From the NCBI RefSeq assembly GCF_001723355.1, contig NZ_LPWE01000012.1:186001-250000 (forward strand): 64,000 nt of DNA. Direction: 5' to 3'. This DNA is from Methyloceanibacter stevinii. Lineage in GTDB: Bacteria > Pseudomonadota > Alphaproteobacteria > Rhizobiales > Methyloligellaceae. The notes under the pieces were generated by a model, which did no database searches, was not told where the DNA came from, and saw nothing but the letters and a program-made list of their open reading frames with translations. Within the stretch, counting starts at the first letter, position 1. Each line of letters starts with the position of its first letter. Below are positions 51,782 through 62,835 of this stretch, in pieces. The translations under genes and the position numbers were made by a program.

Positions 51782-52906
51782 CTAGGAAGACAGCACGTCC
51801 TCCAGTGCGGCCCCGCGCCCGACCCCCGGCCGCGGCTCGTCCAGCAGGGCACGGATGCGCGGAAGGGCATCCGGATGCTCGGCGCGCAACCACTCCAGCA
51901 TCTGCTCGCGAATCTCGCAGCGGAGGTCCCAGGCGGTCGGCGAGTTCCGCGCGCTCATCAAGGCCCGCACCGTGATGGTCGAGACGCCGGAGTCGACGAC
52001 CTGCAGGTTCGCAACCTTCCCGTCCCATAACTTGTTCGCATAGAGCAGCTCTTCGAGCTTCGTGCGCATCTCCGCAATCGGGGCGCGGTAGTCGAGATGC
52101 CAAAGCACGACGCCGAGGATGGCCGCGCTCTCCCGCGTCCAGTTCTCGAAAGGCTTCTCGATGAAATGGGACAGCGGCACGATCAGCCGGCGCTGATCCC
52201 AGATGCGGATCACCACATAAGTCGTGGTGATTTCCTCGACCCACCCCCACTCTCCTTCGACGATGAGTACATCGTCGATACGGATCGGCTGGGTAAGCGC
52301 GATCTGCATCCCGGCAATCAGATTGGTGAGGATCGGCCGGGCGGCAAAGCCAAGCACGAGGCCCGCGGCGCCCGCGGACGCGAACAGACTGACGCCGAAC
52401 GAACGCACAGCAGGAAAGATCATGAGGCTCGTACCGAGCGTCAGCAGGAACACGCCGACGAGCGAAGTTCGCCGCAGGATATTGATCTGCGTATGGATGC
52501 GACGGGCCGTGAGATTGTCCTCGACGCCGATGTCGTGGCGACGGGCGACACGCCGGGCCGTGGCATTGATGGCTATCGCCGCGCTCCAGCCGAGCAGCAC
52601 AACAACCCCGACCTTCAAGAGCTGCCGTGTGACCTCCGCGAACTCGGCGTTGAACTCCGCGACCGGCAGCGCCAGGACAAGCGCCAAGAGCACCATCGCA
52701 AGGCGCGTCGGGCCACCGATCCGCTTGAGGATCGAACTCGCGATGCTGTCGCGCTTGATCAGACGGCAGAGCACCAACATCGCCACGGCATGCAGCGCTA
52801 CGGCAATCGCGACAGCGCCTGCGAGCAGGAGCAAGATCGAAAGTTCCCCGTTTCCGGTAATGGAGCGCAGCCGCGCATAGGTGTCGATGGCAATGTCATC
52901 GTTCAT
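51782..52906 (-). CDS. Small-conductance mechanosensitive channel (MscS family)
   Basis: 374 aa. Membrane helices are near 25-50, 70-95, 100-118 and a pore helix with GVSLFASAGAAGLVLGFAA, then GMQIALTQPIRIDDVLIVEG and the beta domain VEEITTTYVVIRIWDQRRLI, PLSHFIEKPFENWTR. It opens on membrane tension to release solutes. Inner membrane. Its stop is at 51782; nothing is apparent in the 246 bp to the hypothetical gene. Confidence 0.93.
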   Translation of the reverse strand: MNDDIAIDTYARLRSITGNGELSILLLLAGAVAIAVALHAVAMLVLCRLIKRDSIASSILKRIGGPTRLAMVLLALVLALPVAEFNAEFAEVTRQLLKVGVVVLLGWSAAIAINATARRVARRHDIGVEDNLTARRIHTQINILRRTSLVGVFLLTLGTSLMIFPAVRSFGVSLFASAGAAGLVLGFAARPILTNLIAGMQIALTQPIRIDDVLIVEGEWGWVEEITTTYVVIRIWDQRRLIVPLSHFIEKPFENWTRESAAILGVVLWHLDYRAPIAEMRTKLEELLYANKLWDGKVANLQVVDSGVSTITVRALMSARNSPTAWDLRCEIREQMLEWLRAEHPDALPRIRALLDEPRPGVGRGAALEDVLSS

Positions 52907-53310
52907 TCGGCGTGCTCCTTACGTTTGCGTGTTCCTTTCAAGTGTCCTCATCTGCTTGCGTCTTTTCGCCAACGCCGCGAACAGCCTAACGCATCCAGGG
53001 GGCTCTACAGAACCGCCCCTGCGTTGATCCGCCGCGCCGGGTGAAGGCGCGGGAAACGGCCCCGGGGCACGACGCAAACATCATCTGTCTTCCGGACGCA
53101 TGAGGCGCCAGCCCTATACCCGAACGTGAGCCGTCACCGATTGATCTTCGACATGCACGACATGCATGTCGAACCTTTAGAACAATGCACTCCATGCGTA
53201 CCTGCGAGTACGGCTATGCTGGGCCGGCCGTGCGACCAGCGCGGCTGGGGGAAGAGTTCCGCGTCAGACGGAGCGCACCCTTGGGGGTATGTCAGACTGA
53301 GGGGATTATC
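52907..53310. other. Divergent region between mscS and the siderophore receptor
   Basis: 404 bp with no convincing gene. It contains the inverted repeat at 53147-53173. Two copies of GTCAGAC occur at 53265-53271 and near 53293. A ribosome site GAGGGGAT precedes the receptor ATG. Confidence 0.5.
53147..53173. promoter_or_regulatory. 27-bp inverted repeat upstream of the siderophore receptor
   Basis: Perfect 11-bp arms TTCGACATGCA and TGCATGTCGAA with a five-base spacer CGACA; the right arm also continues as a CGACATGCA direct repeat. It lies about 140 bp before the receptor start. A metal-responsive operator is a plausible reading but no known Fur, Irr or RirA box was recognised. Confidence 0.45.
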
Positions 53311-55818
53311 ATGGAACTCCGTGACAGCGGCGCCGCTACACCTGTGCGCGCCCCAGGCTATCTTTCCGTTTCCAAATCAAGGCTCCTGGCGCTTTCCGCG
53401 TCCGCGGCGTTCATGCTCCTTCCAGGCGAGATGGTGCGAGCCCAAGAAGGTGCCGCCGGCGCAGCCGAAGGAAATGCGGAGATATCCAACACGGCTGGCA
53501 CCAACGGCGAAGCGGGCGCTGCCGGCCCGGATCCGGAGGGCACGCCGGACGGCGCTACGGACGAGCCCCCCATCGAGACTTCGGTTCCGCCGGTGGTGAT
53601 CGAGCAGCAATCAGATCCCGAGCCGGCTGCCCCGGTAGTGACCGCGGAGCCCGACCCGGACCCCACTCCCTACTCCCGCCCCGAGCCGCGCAGGCGAGCC
53701 GGCACCGCACAGCCGGCGCCATCGACCACCGTACCACCTTCATCGACCGCAGATGGCGGCTTCGCCTCGCAGGAAGCGATCGAGGAGGCGATCTTCGACC
53801 TTCCGGTCGACGGCGACACACTCAATCGCGGCTCGTCCGGCGTCGACGGCTACTTCGCCGCCGGCACGTCCTCGGCGACCAAGACCAATACGCTGATCAT
53901 GAATATCCCCGGAACCGTCTCCATCATCCCGGAGGAACTCGCCGAGGACCAGGGCGCCAACACGCTCGGCCAGGCCCTGCTCTACGTTCCAGGCATTGCC
54001 GTCCAACAGGGCGAGGGACACCGGGACCAGCTCACGTTCCGCGGCCAGGAGACGACGGCCGACTTCTTCGTCGACGGGGTGCGTGACGACATCGAGACCT
54101 TCCGTGATCTGTACAACGTCCAGACTATCGAAGTGCTCAAGGGTCCGAACGCAATGATCTTCGGACGTGGCGGCGGCGGCGGCGTCATCAACCGCGTGAC
54201 CAAGCGCGCGGACGGCATCCCCATCTACGAAGCCACCCTTCAACTGGGAAGCTGGGGCCGCGCGCGCGGAACGGCGGATGTCGGTCAGGCGATCTCGCCC
54301 AACGCCGCAATCCGCCTGAACGCCATGTACGAAGACTCCGAGACCTTCCGCGACTTCTCCTGGCTGGAGCGCTACGGCATCAACCCGACCTTGGGCTTCA
54401 AGCTCGGCGAGCGCACGACCCTGCATTTCAGTTACGAATACAAGACGCACGATCAGAATGTCGATCGTGGCGGCCCCTCGATCGCAGGCGTGCCGTTCGA
54501 GTACCCCATTGAGACCTATTTCGGTCAGCCGAATGCGAGCTTCACGAACTTCGACGGTCACGTGGCGACGGCAACGCTGGAGCACGAGACCAAGGGCGGC
54601 GTGCAGATGCGTAACCACACCTTCTTCGCCGACTACGACAAGCTCTACCAGAACATCTTCGCATCTTCGCCGGTCAACGGACCGGGACCGGGCCTCGTCG
54701 AACTCAACGGCTATCAGAACTCCGAAGCCCGACAGAACTTCGTGAATCAGACCGACTTCTCCTACTCGTTCGCCCATGGAGAACACTTCCGGCACACATT
54801 GGTGGGCGGTTTTGAGTTCGGCATCCAAAGCAATGACGCATTCCGCAATCTGCCGGTCTTCGGTTCTCCGGGCTCAGACATCTTCACGGTCAACGTGCCG
54901 GCAGCGAACCCGACGATCTTCAAGAGGACGCGCTACGACATCCCGAACCGGCGCCGCTTCACCGATCTCGACACCACGAGTGCCTTCATCCAAGACCAGT
55001 TCGAGATCACACGCTATTTCGAGTTGATCGGCGGCATTCGCTTCGACCGTTTCGATGTGAGCTTCGAGGATGGGCTCAACGACTTCCGGACGTCGCGGGT
55101 CGACGACGAGTGGTCGCCGCGCGTGGGTGGCGTTCTCAAGCCTTGGGAGAACTTCCATCTATACGCGAGCTATGCGCGGTCGTTCCTGCCCGCCAACGGC
55201 GACAACTTCGGCGCACTCAGCGTCACGGCTTCCGAACTCGAGCCCGAAACGTTTGAAAACTACGAGACGGGCTTCAAGTGGACGATCCAGCCGCGCCTGC
55301 TGCTGCAGGGTGCAATATACCAGCTCGATCGCGACAATCAGGCCGTTACTGTCGGCCCCGACACGTTTGCGCGCGGTCTCACGCGTACGCGCGGCCAGGA
55401 GATCGAGATCAGCGGCTACGTGACGGACAAGTGGCAAGTCTTCGGCGGCTACGCGCATACGGAATCGGAGATACTCTACGCGGGTGACGACGTGGCGTTG
55501 GTCGGAAACTCCGTCGAGTCCGTGCCGGTCGACACCTTCTCCCTATGGAACAAATATCAGCTCACGGAGAAATGGGGCTTTGGCCTTGGCGTCATCCATC
55601 AGGCCGGTTGGTTCGCCGAAGCGGACAATGCGGTCAAGGTGCCCGGCTACACCCGCGTCGACAGCGCCGTCTACTACGACCTAAACGAGCACTGGTCCGC
55701 GCAGGTCAATATCGAGAACATGTTCAATACGGAGTACTGGATCTCCTCGCACAACAACAACAACATCTCGTACGGCGCACCAACCCAAGCCTTCGCGACC
55801 ATGAAGGCACGATGGTAG
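53311..55818 (+). CDS. TonB-dependent siderophore receptor
   Basis: 835 aa from ATG 53311 (MELRDSGAATPV); an earlier in-frame ATG at 53185 has no ribosome site. A signal-like segment ends MVRAQE. A Pro/Ala/Glu-rich linker covers about 50-150. The plug carries TNTLIMNIPGTVSIIPEELA, LGQALLYVPGIAVQQGEGHRDQ and RGQETTADFFVDGVRDDIET, the motif set of siderophore (catecholate or hydroxamate) receptors. The barrel ends PTQAFATMKARW. It takes up Fe-siderophore. The ligand cannot be determined. Confidence 0.93.
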   Translation: MELRDSGAATPVRAPGYLSVSKSRLLALSASAAFMLLPGEMVRAQEGAAGAAEGNAEISNTAGTNGEAGAAGPDPEGTPDGATDEPPIETSVPPVVIEQQSDPEPAAPVVTAEPDPDPTPYSRPEPRRRAGTAQPAPSTTVPPSSTADGGFASQEAIEEAIFDLPVDGDTLNRGSSGVDGYFAAGTSSATKTNTLIMNIPGTVSIIPEELAEDQGANTLGQALLYVPGIAVQQGEGHRDQLTFRGQETTADFFVDGVRDDIETFRDLYNVQTIEVLKGPNAMIFGRGGGGGVINRVTKRADGIPIYEATLQLGSWGRARGTADVGQAISPNAAIRLNAMYEDSETFRDFSWLERYGINPTLGFKLGERTTLHFSYEYKTHDQNVDRGGPSIAGVPFEYPIETYFGQPNASFTNFDGHVATATLEHETKGGVQMRNHTFFADYDKLYQNIFASSPVNGPGPGLVELNGYQNSEARQNFVNQTDFSYSFAHGEHFRHTLVGGFEFGIQSNDAFRNLPVFGSPGSDIFTVNVPAANPTIFKRTRYDIPNRRRFTDLDTTSAFIQDQFEITRYFELIGGIRFDRFDVSFEDGLNDFRTSRVDDEWSPRVGGVLKPWENFHLYASYARSFLPANGDNFGALSVTASELEPETFENYETGFKWTIQPRLLLQGAIYQLDRDNQAVTVGPDTFARGLTRTRGQEIEISGYVTDKWQVFGGYAHTESEILYAGDDVALVGNSVESVPVDTFSLWNKYQLTEKWGFGLGVIHQAGWFAEADNAVKVPGYTRVDSAVYYDLNEHWSAQVNIENMFNTEYWISSHNNNNISYGAPTQAFATMKARW

Positions 55819-55893
55819 GCGGACGGTTCCGGCGCGGCAAAACTGATCGCGAACGCCAAGCGGTTGAATGCCGGCTCCGGTGCGGCCCTCGTG

Positions 55894-57532
55894 TCAGTCC
55901 CGCACGAAGGTGCCAAGTCCCGTCCGGTCGTAGTAGTCGAGGACGACCTTGGACGCCTTGCCGTCCTTGCCGACGGTGAAGATGGCGCCCGCGAGGCCGT
56001 TGGCATTCTCACCCACGGTCTTGAAGCTAAAGGTGTCGCCGTCGAAGTGGGACAGCGCAAACGTTGTCGGCGCGGCCACCGGCCCCATCGTCATTGAGAG
56101 GCCTCGGTCCGCCACAGAGACGTCCAGCGGACCGTAGTACCCGTTGGCGTACTGGCCGGCATAGGTGGCGAGCTTACGCGCGGGAGCCGGATTGGCCGGC
56201 ACTTTGGTGTAGTCCACCTCCGGCGCTTCGGCCGCCGCCATCTGTTCGAAGACCATCCCGAGAAAGCCGACCCAGTCGACGGTCTGGCGCCCGTTCGTCG
56301 CGACGTCGAGGAACGATTCACCGATCGCCTCGGCAACGCCGATCGGCTGACCGTTGGTCAGAGTCACCACGCCGACATCCTCGCCAGGCAAGAAGATGAT
56401 GTTGGTTGCGGTACCGAGTTCGAATGCGCCCGAATGGCCTGACGCGGACGCGGCCGTGGTCGTCGTAGCCGACGTTCCAGCCGAAGCCATAGAAGCCGGT
56501 CCGGCTGGCGACGGAGCGCGGAGACCCGGGAATGACCTCTGGCGCGCGGGGCGCGCCAAGCGCGTCGGCATCGATGATCTCCTTGCCATCCAGCGTGCCA
56601 TTGGCAAGTTGCAGACGCAGGAAACGCAGCACGTCGTTGAGCGAGGCGCTAGCGCCGCCGGCAGGCGCCTCGGCGTCCGCGTTGCGATCGTACAGAGCGT
56701 CCCAGGACCCGTCCGGTAGGCGCTTGTGGATATGCGCCCGGTCCTCGTGCGCAAGATAGTCCGCGTGGCGATAGCTGGCGGTCTCCATGCCCGCCGGCAC
56801 GAAAAGCGCCTCCTCGGCAAGCTCTTCCCAGCTCTTACCCGCCGCGGCCGCGGCGGCGATGCCGCCCGACGTATACCCGAAATTGGAGTAGTGATAGCTC
56901 GCGCGGAACGCATCGAGCGGCTGCTGGTCGAGATGCGACAAGATGTAGGTCCGGTCGAATCCGAGATCCTCGAGGAGATCGCCTGCCCCCGTACGAAGAC
57001 CGCTCCGATGCGACAGGAGATCGGCGATCGTAGCGTGCTCGGCGACGTAAGCGTCGCTCAGGGCGAAAGCGGGGTTGTGCTCCTTTGCCGGATCGTCCCA
57101 TTTGACGACGCCATCTCCGACCAGCTTGGCGACGACCGTCGACGCAATTGGCTTCGACACCGAAGCCAGCAGGAATACCGTGTCGGGATCGATCTTGCCC
57201 GGCTTGCCCACTTCCCGAACACCGAATCCTTTGGCGTAGATCACCTTGTCCTTGTAGACGACACCGACCGCGATGCCGGGGACCCCTGTTCTGTTCACGG
57301 CGCTCTCGACGATGCCGTCGAGCGCGGCCGTGGCCTTGTCGATGTCGGCTTGGTCGAGAAGCGGCGGCACCGGCGAGATCGGCGCCTTCAGCAGCGGTTT
57401 CTCCGCCTCTTCCGCCGCGGCTGGCCCGGCAGCCAGGATGCAAGCCAGGCAGACGCCGCTCAATGCGGCGAAGAGCACGCGGCGAACACCATGAAGTGCG
57501 GAAGTGCGGCTCGAGACGGTGGGAAATGGCAT
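55894..57532 (-). CDS. Class C beta-lactamase-like serine hydrolase with DUF3471 (one frameshift)
   Basis: About 546 aa. N-terminal signal peptide ending GPAAA. Ser-Lys in LLASVSKPIAS (SxxK), then YSNFGYTSGG (YxN) and, after the frame break near 56448, HSGAFELGT (HxG) match AmpC/EstB-type hydrolases. DUF3471 and a beta tail follow (YAGQYANGYYGPLDVSV). The two halves are in different frames; a single missing base links YDDHGRV to ASGHSGAF. Such proteins may be peptidases, esterases or lactamases. No strong indication which. Confidence 0.88.
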
Positions 57533-57691
57533 GCGGTGTACTCCGGTGCTTGGGCGCCGGACACTATATCAGCGCGGTTTGCGTTGACAGCTTCGGTGGG
57601 TGGCGCCGTCGTGGGCGCGCGCGCGACTGCAGCGCCCGCCGCTTCGGACGCAAGGCGCTGCCAAACACCAAAAAATCAATGAGAGTGAGAG

Positions 57692-57778
57692 TGGTGCGGT
57701 CGAGAAGACTCGAACTTCCACGGGAGTTACCCCACAGCGACCTCAACGCTGCGCGTCTACCAATTCCGCCACGACCGC
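57692..57778 (-). tRNA. tRNA-Leu (anticodon GAG)
   Basis: Reading the minus strand, a 7-bp acceptor stem GCGGTCG pairs with CGACCGC, followed by discriminator A and an encoded CCA. The anticodon stem CAGCG/CGCTG closes loop TTGAGGT, giving anticodon GAG. The long variable arm with a TTCGAGT T-loop is typical of Leu. 87 nt with CCA. Confidence 0.97.
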
Positions 57779-57907
57779 AAGATACCTCGAAAGCTGCCCG
57801 GATACGGCTAAGCGCCATCCAAAGCGAAGCATTTCGTTTCGGTGCGCTGCCTTAGCAAACCTGCCCCGTTGGTGCAAGATGCGCCGCGCCGGACTTTGAT
57901 TTAAGGA

Positions 57908-58597
57908 TTGTGGGCCCATGCCTCTGCTCTCGAAACCCCCGCCGGGACGTCCGAGCCCGTGGCGCGCCCCACCCCGCCCTTGGAGTGGATCGTGGCGCCC
58001 GCCCCCGTCCCCTACGAGGAGGCTCTCGCCTTCATGGACGCGCGCGTCGCGGCGATCGCAGACGGGCGCGAGGCCGAATGTGTCTGGCTCCTCGAGCACC
58101 CGCCCCTTTATACGGCCGGCACCAGCGCCGATCCGGCCGAGCTGGTCGACCCGGACCGCTTCCCGATCTACGAAGCCGGACGCGGCGGGCGCTACACCTA
58201 TCACGGGCCGGGCCAACGCGTGGCCTATGTCATGCTCGATCTCAAAGCGCGTGGCCGCGACGTGCGCCGTTTGGTGACGGGCCTGGAGGACTGGCTGATC
58301 GCGACCCTTTCGGCACTCGGCGTCGCCGGTGAGCGGAGCGACAGTGGCGTCGGCGTCTTTGTCGGAGAGGCGAAGATCGCCTCCATCGGCGTCCGCATCC
58401 GCCGCTGGGTGTCGTTTCACGGGGTCAGCCTGAACGTCTCCCCGAACCTGGAACACTTCTCAGGCATTGTGCCCTGCGGCCTGCACGGCACGCCCGTGAC
58501 GAGCCTCGAGGCGCTCGGGGCCGAAACCGACATGGCCCGCGTCGATACGGCCTTGCGGACGAGCTTCGAGAAGGTGTTCGGCCTGCCGGCAGCCTAG
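57908..58597 (+). CDS. lipB: Octanoyl-[ACP]:protein octanoyltransferase
   Basis: 229 aa from TTG 57908 ([11 protein letters not shown]); a GTG at 57959 and an out-of-frame ATG at 57918 make the start uncertain. The core is clear: [31 protein letters not shown] (catalytic-loop region), [22 protein letters not shown] (catalytic Lys) and [14 protein letters not shown] (catalytic Cys). LipB transfers octanoate from ACP to lipoyl domains. It converges with the acylphosphatase gene, overlapping by four bases. Confidence 0.93.
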   Translation: MWAHASALETPAGTSEPVARPTPPLEWIVAPAPVPYEEALAFMDARVAAIADGREAECVWLLEHPPLYTAGTSADPAELVDPDRFPIYEAGRGGRYTYHGPGQRVAYVMLDLKARGRDVRRLVTGLEDWLIATLSALGVAGERSDSGVGVFVGEAKIASIGVRIRRWVSFHGVSLNVSPNLEHFSGIVPCGLHGTPVTSLEALGAETDMARVDTALRTSFEKVFGLPAA

Positions 58598-58880
58598 TGT
58601 GTAGGGAGAACCTGGAAGCCTGAGGGCGGCGCGCCGCCTTCGTCGGTGACGACGACCTTGCTGCGCGGGCATCCGGTGGGCCCTCCGCGCAGCGACGAAG
58701 CATCTCATCCACCTGCAGCGCGTGGCCGGAAAATACCGCCTCGACGCTGCCGTCGCGCCGGTTGCGCACCCAGCCCTCAAGATCGAGCCGATTCGCCATC
58801 TGCTCGGTCCAGGCGCGGTAATAGACGCCCTGGACGCGGCCTTCGATCCGCACGGTGACTGTCTTGCGGTCCGGCGCCAC
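58594..58880 (-). CDS. acyP: Acylphosphatase (one frameshift)
   Basis: About 95 aa from GTG 58880. Catalytic Arg and Asn are in [16 protein letters not shown] and [17 protein letters not shown]. The frame breaks near 58682 after the RRCAEGP stretch; an extra base restores [23 protein letters not shown] and stop TAG at 58594, the natural acylphosphatase C-terminus. It hydrolyses acyl phosphates. It lies 14 bp downstream of the carboxylase alpha-subunit gene. Confidence 0.85.
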
Positions 58881-58894
58881 TACGCCTTCCGCTT

Positions 58895-60913
58895 CTATTC
58901 GAACTCGAGGATGACAGCGTCCACGTTGAGGCTGTCGCCGGGCTCGGCGTGAATCTTCGATACGATGCCGTCCACCTCGGACTTCAGCACGTTCTCCATC
59001 TTCATCGCCTCGACCACGCAGAGCGTCTCGCCCGCGGACACTTCCTGCCCTTCCTCGACGGCCAACGAGACGACCAGGCCCGGCATCGGGCACAAGAGGA
59101 ATTTGGACATGTCCGGCTTTTCCTTCACCGGCATCACCGCGAGATAGTTTGCCTCGCGCTCGGTGAAGACGCGGACGGGCACTTCCACGCCCTGATAGGT
59201 CAGGTGCACGCCATTCAGGATCGACCGGACCTGCACGGCGACCGGTTCGCCGTCGACCGTGCCTTCGAAGACAGGCTCGCCGAACCACCAATTCGAATTC
59301 AGTTCGATGGTGCGCTCGGACTCGCCCGGTGCCCTCTCCGCCGAGCGTCGCACGCATCGGGAAATCGCGGCCCTCGACCCGAACGCGGACCAGGTCGCCG
59401 TCGCCCAGCTCGACCAGACGGTCACCGGAAAAGCAGACAGGCTCCCCGTGCATCTGCTGGGTGATCCGGCGGCGGTTGTGGAAAGGTGATCGATGCTTGC
59501 CGAGACGGCCGCCAGCACATCGCGAACCCGTCCCTCAGGCACCGGCGGCGCGAACCCGTCCGGAAACTCCTCGGCGATGAATTTCGTCGAGATGTCGCCC
59601 GAACGCCAACGCTCGTTCCGCATGAGCACGGCGAGGAAGGGAATGTTGTGGCGGAAGCCGTCGATCGCGAAGGCATCCAGCGCCTGCCCCATCGCATCGA
59701 TCGCCTCGATGCGCGTCGGCGCGTAGGTGACGAGTTTGGCGATCATGGGATCGTAGTAGACCGAGATCTCGCCGCCCTCTTCCACACCCGTGTCCAGCCG
59801 CGTGGTGATACCGTTCTCGGTGCCGAGAAACGGCGGCCGGAAGTGGACCAGGCGCCCCGTAGACGGCAGGAAGTTCCGTACGGGATCTTCCGCATAGATA
59901 CGGGACTCGATCGCCGACCCGGTGAGGGTCACATCCTTCTGCTTGAGGCCAAGCTTCTCGCCGCTGGCGACCTTCAGCATCTGCTCGACGAGGTCGAGCC
60001 CCGTCACGAACTCCGTCACGGGATGCTCCACCTGGAGCCGCGTGTTCATCTCCAGGAAGTAGAAGTTCTTGTCCTTGTCGACGATGAACTCGACGGTGCC
60101 CGCGGAGTCGTAGTCCACGGCCTTAGCGAGCGCGACCGCCTCGGCGCCCATGGCCGCGCGCGTCTTCTCGTCGAGAAAGGGACTGGGCGCCTCTTCGAGG
60201 ACCTTCTGATTGCGGCGCTGAATGGAGCATTCGCGCTCGCCGAGATGAATGACATTGCCGTGCTTGTCGCCGAGTACCTGAATTTCGATGTGGCGGGGCT
60301 CTTCGATGAACTTCTCGATGAAGACGCGATCATCGCCGAAGCTCGACTTCGCCTCCGACTGGGACGAGGCGAAGCCTTCCGCCACCTCGTCACTGCTGTA
60401 GGCGATACGCATGCCCTTGCCACCGCCGCCCGCAGACGCCTTGATCATAACGGGATAGCCGATGTCGTCGGCGATCTTGACGGCCTCCTCCGGCGTCTCG
60501 ATCACGCCGAGATAGCCAGGGACGGTCGAGACCTTGGCAGCGGCGGCGAGCTTCTTGGACTCGATCTTGTCGCCCATGGCCTCGATGGCCTTGGGGTTCG
60601 GGCCGACGAAGATGATCCCAGCCTTCTTGAGCGCTTTGGCGAAGGCGGCATTCTCCGACAGGAAGCCGTAACCCGGGTGGATCGCGTCGGCGCCCGTTTC
60701 CTTGGCCGCCTCGATGATCTTGTCCATGACAAGATAGGATTGCGCCGCGGCCGCGGGCCCGATCGCTACGGCCTCATCAGCCATATAGACATGCAGCGCA
60801 TCGCGGTCGGCCTCCGAATAGACGGCAACGGTCTCAATCCCGAGCCGCTTCGCCGTGCGGATGACGCGGCAGGCAATTTCTCCACGATTGGCGATGAGTA
60901 GCTTTTTGATCAT
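58895..60913 (-). CDS. Acetyl/propionyl-CoA carboxylase alpha subunit (compensated frameshift)
   Basis: 672 aa. Biotin carboxylase (1-450): [51 protein letters not shown]. Biotinyl domain at the end with AMKM (lysine acceptor) in [10 protein letters not shown]. The middle (about 490-540) is displaced in frame: the alternate frame from about 59475 to 59340 reads [20 protein letters not shown], the natural BT linker. It carboxylates an acyl-CoA together with a beta subunit not seen here. The C-terminal architecture is propionyl-CoA-type. Confidence 0.94.
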   Translation of the reverse strand: MIKKLLIANRGEIACRVIRTAKRLGIETVAVYSEADRDALHVYMADEAVAIGPAAAAQSYLVMDKIIEAAKETGADAIHPGYGFLSENAAFAKALKKAGIIFVGPNPKAIEAMGDKIESKKLAAAAKVSTVPGYLGVIETPEEAVKIADDIGYPVMIKASAGGGGKGMRIAYSSDEVAEGFASSQSEAKSSFGDDRVFIEKFIEEPRHIEIQVLGDKHGNVIHLGERECSIQRRNQKVLEEAPSPFLDEKTRAAMGAEAVALAKAVDYDSAGTVEFIVDKDKNFYFLEMNTRLQVEHPVTEFVTGLDLVEQMLKVASGEKLGLKQKDVTLTGSAIESRIYAEDPVRNFLPSTGRLVHFRPPFLGTENGITTRLDTGVEEGGEISVYYDPMIAKLVTYAPTRIEAIDAMGQALDAFAIDGFRHNIPFLAVLMRNERWRSGDISTKFIAEEFPDGFAPPVPEGRVRDVLAAVSASIDHLSTTAAGSPSRCTGSLSAFPVTVWSSWATATWSAFGSRAAISRCVRRSAERAPGESERTIELNSNWWFGEPVFEGTVDGEPVAVQVRSILNGVHLTYQGVEVPVRVFTEREANYLAVMPVKEKPDMSKFLLCPMPGLVVSLAVEEGQEVSAGETLCVVEAMKMENVLKSEVDGIVSKIHAEPGDSLNVDAVILEFE

Positions 60914-61080
60914 CGGTCCCCGTCCAAATTTTTGTTCAGGCTTTCTAGAGGGAAGCGCGGGGCGAGTAAACCAGCCAGAAAGCCGATTTTGCAGCTTGGG
61001 GCTCGTTCATCCAGCGGCGGTTCCAAAGCCAAAATCCAGCATAACGCGCCTCTCCCGACTGAGGGTCTGTCGGCAATAGA

Positions 61081-61114
61081 TTCAGTTTGTTCAGTCTTGA
61101 CTGAACGAACTGAA
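61081..61114. promoter_or_regulatory. 34-bp palindrome before the MarR gene
   Basis: Nested arms TTCAGTT-T-GTTCAGTC and GACTGAAC-G-AACTGAA around a TT centre; only one arm base and the centre break symmetry. Four TTCAGT/ACTGAA half-sites are present. It ends 17 bp before the regulator start, over the expected promoter, so autoregulation and control of the efflux genes is likely. Confidence 0.75.
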
Positions 61115-61131
61115 CGGCTTAGCTATCAACC

Positions 61132-61637
61132 ATGACAAACAGTGCTGACAAGACGGTCGCGACTTCGTCGAACAGATGGGCTTGATCCTCCAGGCGGAGG
61201 GGATGCCGCGCATCGCCGGCCACATTATGGGCCTCATGATTATGCAAGAAGGGCCCTTCAGCCTGAGCCAATTGGCCGAGCGCCTCAAGGTAAGCCGAGC
61301 AAGCGTCAGCACGAACACGCGGCTGCTGGAGGACTTGGAAGTTATCGATCGCTTCGTCAAACCTGGCGATCGGCAAGTTTATTTTAGGTTGAGCCCGCAG
61401 CCCTATGCACGCATGTTGCGCGGCATAGTCCGTCGGAAACGCCGCGCGCGAGACGTGGTGGAGAGCACGCAGGACGCACTGCCGGAGGGAATGACCGATG
61501 CGCACGCGCGCCTTCAAGAGCTCAATGACTTCTTCGAGGTGCTGATCGACACCTTTGGGGAGCTTATCGATACGTGGGACGCGGACCACAGCGGGCTAGT
61601 GAAGCAAACGAGGAACGGCGACAGGCCGCCCGCATAG
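61132..61637 (+). CDS. MarR-like (GbsR-type) transcription regulator (one frameshift)
   Basis: About 168 aa, start ATG 61132 (MTNSADKTV) joined to RDFVEQMGLILQAEG by one missing base near 61157. The winged-helix part has LMIMQEGPFSLSQLAERLKVS and RASVSTNTRLLEDLEVI; helical ends allow dimerisation. It is followed at once by RND efflux genes, so it probably represses them, with the ligand being a pumped compound. The nested palindrome precedes the gene. Confidence 0.88.
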
Positions 61638-61678
61638 CCGAAAGCGGCGGACGGCACGCAAAACACGCACAACGAGTG

Positions 61679-62835
61679 GAACGGTCACCCTTGAAAAAGT
61701 CATATGTCATCGCTGCGGTTCTCGCCTGCGCCCTCACCGCCTGGGTGTTCGGCGGCTATTATCTGCGCATCTCCGGCAAGGAGATCGCGGAGACGGCCGA
61801 GAAGTCCGAGGGACTTCCCGCAATGAAGGTCTCGGTCCGCACCCAAGAGGCGGAGCCCGTATCGCAGGTCGTCGTCGCCCAAGGGCAGACGGAGCCGAAC
61901 CGGACGGTCACAATCCGGGCCGAGACCATGGGACAGGTGTCCGAGATTCTCGCCGAAGAAGGCAGCACCGTGGAAACGGGAGACGTCATCGTTCGCCTCG
62001 AGGAGAATGACCGCGAGGCGCGGATCGCCCGGGCGAAGCGCATGTGCGCGAGCAGGAAAGCGCCTTCCGGGCGGCCGAAGCGCTCGGCAAGAAGGGCTAT
62101 CAGTCCCAGCGGCAAGCTGACCAAGTCTACTCGTCGCTGCAAACGGCGAAGCACGAACTCCAAGAGGCGCTCATCGAGCTCGAGCGCATTGAGATCAAGG
62201 CGCCGTTCGAGGGGGCGGTTCTATCGCGCCCCGTCGAGCTCGGCACGTATGTCGATACCAACGGCGAAGTGGCGACCATCGTGGACAACGACCCTCTCGT
62301 CGTCAGTGTCCAGATTCCTCAGCAGAAGGTCGCCGATCTCAAGAGGGGTCAGATCGCGTCCGTGCACTTCGCAACCGGTCAGGAGCGTGACGGCAAGATC
62401 CGCTATATCGCCGCGCGGGCCGACGAAGGGACCCGCACCTTCCGGGTGGAAATCGAACTGCCCAACGCGGATGGCTCAATACCGTCCGGCATCAGCGCCG
62501 AAGCAACGATCCCCACGGGATCCGTGCTGGCGCAGTTTCTTTCGCCTGCCGACCTGTCTCTGAACGAGGCCGGAGCCCTCGGTGTCAAGACGGTCAACGA
62601 CAAGGACCAGGTCGAGTTCCACGAGGCACAGATCGTCATGTCCGATGCCAACGGCGCCTGGGTCACCGGCCTTCCCAAGACGGCTCGCATCATCACGCTG
62701 GGCCACGGCTACGTGCAGATCGGCGAGAACGTCCAGGTCGCTGAAGAAGAGGGAAGCAGCGGCGTCGCCGACACGCCGGAGGCATCCCCGCAGGTGGCGA
62801 CTGGAAACGTCGCGAAGCCGACGGCAGCACAATGA
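61679..62835 (+). CDS. RND efflux periplasmic adaptor (one frameshift)
   Basis: About 385 aa. GTG 61679 (VERSPLKKSYVIAA) or TTG 61691 precedes a membrane anchor (about 7-28). The lipoyl half reads TVTIRAETMGQVSEILAEEG, then a helical hairpin (VREQESAFRAAEALGKKGY), then beta-barrel and membrane-proximal parts (IKAPFEGAVLSRPVELG). The frame shifts near 62040, one missing base, before VREQES. It overlaps the transporter gene by ATGA and would bridge the pump to an outer-membrane channel, not in the window. Confidence 0.9.

Noticed and set aside
52990-53130. Possible cobalamin riboswitch ahead of the TonB receptor (GGGAAA and CCCCGGGG fragments)
   Set aside because: Box order and the conserved B12 core are missing.
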